DNA of 64,000 bases, taken from assembly GCA_025403435.1 (NCBI GenBank), contig CM046345.1:20902117-20966116 (forward strand), given 5' to 3'. Shown piece by piece: positions 61,201 through 64,000 of the stretch (positions within the stretch are counted from its first letter, which is position 1; each line of letters opens with the position of its first letter). This DNA comes from Artocarpus heterophyllus. Its lineage: Eukaryota > Streptophyta > Magnoliopsida > Rosales > Moraceae. The position numbers and the translations under genes are program-made. The notes below the pieces were generated by a model. The model was not told where the DNA came from. It did not search any database and saw only the letters and a program-made list of their open reading frames with translations.

Positions 61201-63078
61201 CACCGACACTTATATTCTCCTCATCTTTTTATTTTCTCTTAGAGGCCAAGGTAGGTTTATTTATATCCTCTCAAACCCTAAGGAAACAATTAGGGGTAGG
61301 AATCATATATAGCGAGGAAGAATAATTTACGACAACACGTGCCGGTTAAACTCTAATATAAGGTAAGAAGTACTCAGATAGAAAATACAAGTAAAAATAG
61401 AATGTTATTTTTAAAATGGCAGCATGACAATATTCGGAGATAATTTTTATTTTAGATTAGTATCATTAGAAATAAATGGAGTCCTCTAATTCGCTGATCC
61501 AATCGTAAAAATTAGAGTGTTAATATTAGGTACATTTATGTTCATAGGCCGGTATATGGTGATACCACTATATTCCATTTTCTTTTTCTAAAATGAGCAG
61601 TACCAATGTTACATTTCCTTATGATGTAATTAGATTATATAAAGTTTTACTAGAGAACTAGGCACAAGGCCACGTTCATAATAAATACAGCATAGTATAT
61701 CTTTATTTATTTAATTTTTTAGATAATATAGTGAGAAGGGAGTAGTCTTAATTTAAAACGCGCACGTGATGTTCATATAAGAAATATGATTAGACATGGT
61801 AACATTTATCAACAGAAAATGACGCATTATATTCTGTGTTGATTTTTATATTAGTTTTTTAAATTGACTTTAGTAAAAATATGCAGAAACATTGTATAGG
61901 CGTAGAATGTTTATAACAAAAATTTTTATAAATCTTTTATAAAACAACACTATATAGTATATTAATTTAATGGTTAATATACATATATATAATTTATGCT
62001 TACCCGGTTGAAGAGAAGAGGTCGAAAAAACTTCAATCGGGAAACATTTTGTAATTGAAACCATCATCTTCTTTGCCTAGTCTTCGGCACTAATTGAATG
62101 AACGTATGGGCATAGAAAGGAATTAAGATTTTTAGAATCGCTCCACTAACTTTTAGTTTTCAACTATGTTAAGAAGTGTGGAGTACAAGTTTACACCCTT
62201 CAAATACCCCAGGCAGAGCATGTGCAGGGGTGCCCAAAAGCGACGCGGCCACACTAGCTGAAGAAAAACACTATGAGCAAAGGGAGACATGCACGGCAAC
62301 GCCAAGTGAAGGGCACGAAAGCGCTAGGTGAAGGGCGCTGCTATGCACTTCTGAGGCCTCATGCGAGAGAGCTGTTTTGGGGGTTTATTTGTATAACTTA
62401 GAAAATTAGAATGAGAGAGGCTAGTGAGAAACATTTGAGAAAGTGTGTGCAATTTTTCTCTTGTAAACTTTTTCATCATTATAGAGAATTACTGCAGCGG
62501 CTAAAAGTGGACATAGCTCTTACATTGTGGATGAATCGCTATAAATTTTGTGTGTGTTCTAGTTTATTTTTTGTTTTGCGTATCTTTTGCTCTCGGTAGA
62601 TTTAGGTCTTCTAATTTGTAACACACTAATCTTAACACGTGAGAAAAATGGGACTGAAAATAGAAGAACTTTTATTCTCTTTTTCTCTCTCTTCTATGTG
62701 CCTATACTAGGGTTTTGGTAGAGTTTTTGCAGTCTCATCAAGACTCTCAAAATTATATGTAGAATGAATAAAGGAAGCCTTTATTTATAGGGAATGAGAG
62801 ACCCAATTGTATTTGAAAGCTTCTTTTATTTTAATTTTAAATATCACGTATTTAGTTAAAATAAAAAAGATAAGTTTCTATTTCCCTTATCTGTATGTGG
62901 TGCCACATACAGAGAATCTCTTTGTGCATATGGCGCTATACATAAAGACTCTCTGTATGCTCGTGGTTCCAATAACCAGTAAGTAGAGAAAGAAATATTG
63001 CTTGTTACCAAATTTGGTTTGTTTCTAAATTTGAAACTTTTAATTTTGAATTAAATCACGTTTATCGTAATTAGAAAC
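61201..63078. repeat. SRO-upstream block (copy D), distal part
   Basis: Matches 6333-8100: intergenic DNA, then the copia-LTR-like stretch (61990-62640) and part of family R (62650-63078). Homology breaks at about 63078, where repeat E begins. No gene; the short frames at 61870 and 62411 are chance. Confidence 0.65.
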
Positions 63079-63081
63079 TTC

Positions 63082-64000
63082 TAATAATGGAGCGCTTGAA
63101 ACTGAAACAAAATAGTAAATGAGGAAATAGAGTAGGACATTTCAAAAAGATAAGGATCAAAATGGGATTAAAGGACCATTTAAAGGGTTAATCCCACTTT
63201 ATATTTGTGGGGTTTAGTTTTGGTTGCTTAATATTGCCCCTTGATTAAGTTTTGCTTTTAAAATTTTGAAACCAAAAATTTAACTCATCTTGGGTAAACC
63301 CGAAAAAAGAAGTGAACCATCCTCACACTGTAGCACGAATTGACTTTTTTTATTTGAAATATCCTAAAAAGAATTGTATATATGTCTAGAATGAGTATAA
63401 GAGATTTTTATCTCTCTGTGTGTAAATCTAGCATAAAATAATGCAATATCTAGAGTGAAACCATACCTTTTCATTTTTCTTCTTTTGCATTGGCACTTTT
63501 ATGTCAAAGAGGTGTTAACTTTGGCTGGACATTTACAAAATACCCTCAACAATAATTCGTACAATTCATTTAGTGAAATAAACCTATATTGCCGATGGTG
63601 TGGTCATTATACGTCATATTTGAGATTGGAATCGCAGCCTGGATTTTAAAATTCTCACCCTTCATCTTAGGCTCGAACGAAAATCAGCTCAAAATATAAC
63701 TAAAACTTTTTTCTTAATAAATATTACCATCTTTAGTCGTATTTTTTTTTATATGATCTCATGTAAATAATGCGTTCTTAATTAAGATTGTACTCCTCGC
63801 TATTATCTAAAAAAGAATAAAGGAATATTATCCTACATTTATTATGATCTTCGTGGCCTTCTGTAAAGGTGGTCTCTACTAAACTTTATATAATGCAACT
63901 ACATTAGGCAAATGTAAATGTACTAAATATTGGTACTAAACTTTATTATGACCGTTGTGGCCTTGTGTATACGTGCGTTCTAAATATTGGTACTACTCAT
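63082..64000. repeat. Dispersed repeat E, copy 2, running off the edge
   Basis: Matches 38142-39040 in the same orientation, with an extra segment near 63880-63910. The 64-codon frame at 63455-63649 is interrupted in the other copy, which argues against coding. Confidence 0.7.

Noticed and set aside
1..64000. tRNA, rRNA or organelle-derived segments
   Set aside because: Scanning by eye showed no conserved tRNA boxes in a cloverleaf arrangement, no rRNA cores and no recognisable plastid or mitochondrial genes; a covariance-model search was not possible here.

Overview
This window is nuclear DNA from a flowering plant, probably a eudicot. It is strongly AT-rich and has no operon structure. Its only intact gene has introns and belongs to the land-plant RCD1/SRO family. 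The rest is plant-type transposons (CACTA, hAT, Tourist-like MITEs, Ty1/copia, gypsy-like LTRs) and their debris. I see no rRNA, tRNA or CRISPR. The species cannot be named from the sequence.

The one gene that reads as intact is an SRO (similar-to-RCD-One) gene on the minus strand at 45867-48164. Five coding exons with consensus splice sites and consistent phases give 564 aa: WWE domain, PARP-like domain, RST domain. A non-coding 5' exon and TATA-like box lie near 49355-49496. Around it are broken relatives: a frame-broken full-length pseudogene (12898-15501, minus), a 3'-end fragment with RST exons (33192-33745, plus), a PARP fragment (44436-44611, plus), and promoter/5'-UTR copies at the left edge (1-3495) and near 19.2 kb. 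The window is therefore a decaying SRO cluster built by repeated segmental duplication. The SRO upstream block occurs near 3.5-8.1 kb, 20.4-24.8 kb, inverted at 38.8-40.6 kb, and at 49.6-63.1 kb.

Two large palindromes stand out. At 1-3495 the SRO promoter/5'-UTR region is inverted on itself around a 30-bp centre. At 40583-43609 an F-box/LRR gene fragment is inverted on itself around a 32-nt loop. Transcripts across either would fold into long double-stranded RNA, so both are candidate small-RNA sources.

Mobile DNA by region: a 7.8-kb CACTA element (52079-59915) with a 3-bp target duplication and two decayed genes, inserted in the SRO upstream block; two 528-bp CACTA-type foldback elements (about 10298-10824 and 60673-61200); hAT-like elements at 15890-16674 and 19526-20352; a decayed Ty1/copia element with both LTRs (27884-33191) beside a second copia gag fragment (26471-27690) and a CACTA end (24777); two gypsy-like LTRs in opposite orientation (34923-36114 and 36433-37647); and many MITEs. 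Paralogous copies supply empty sites for several insertions.
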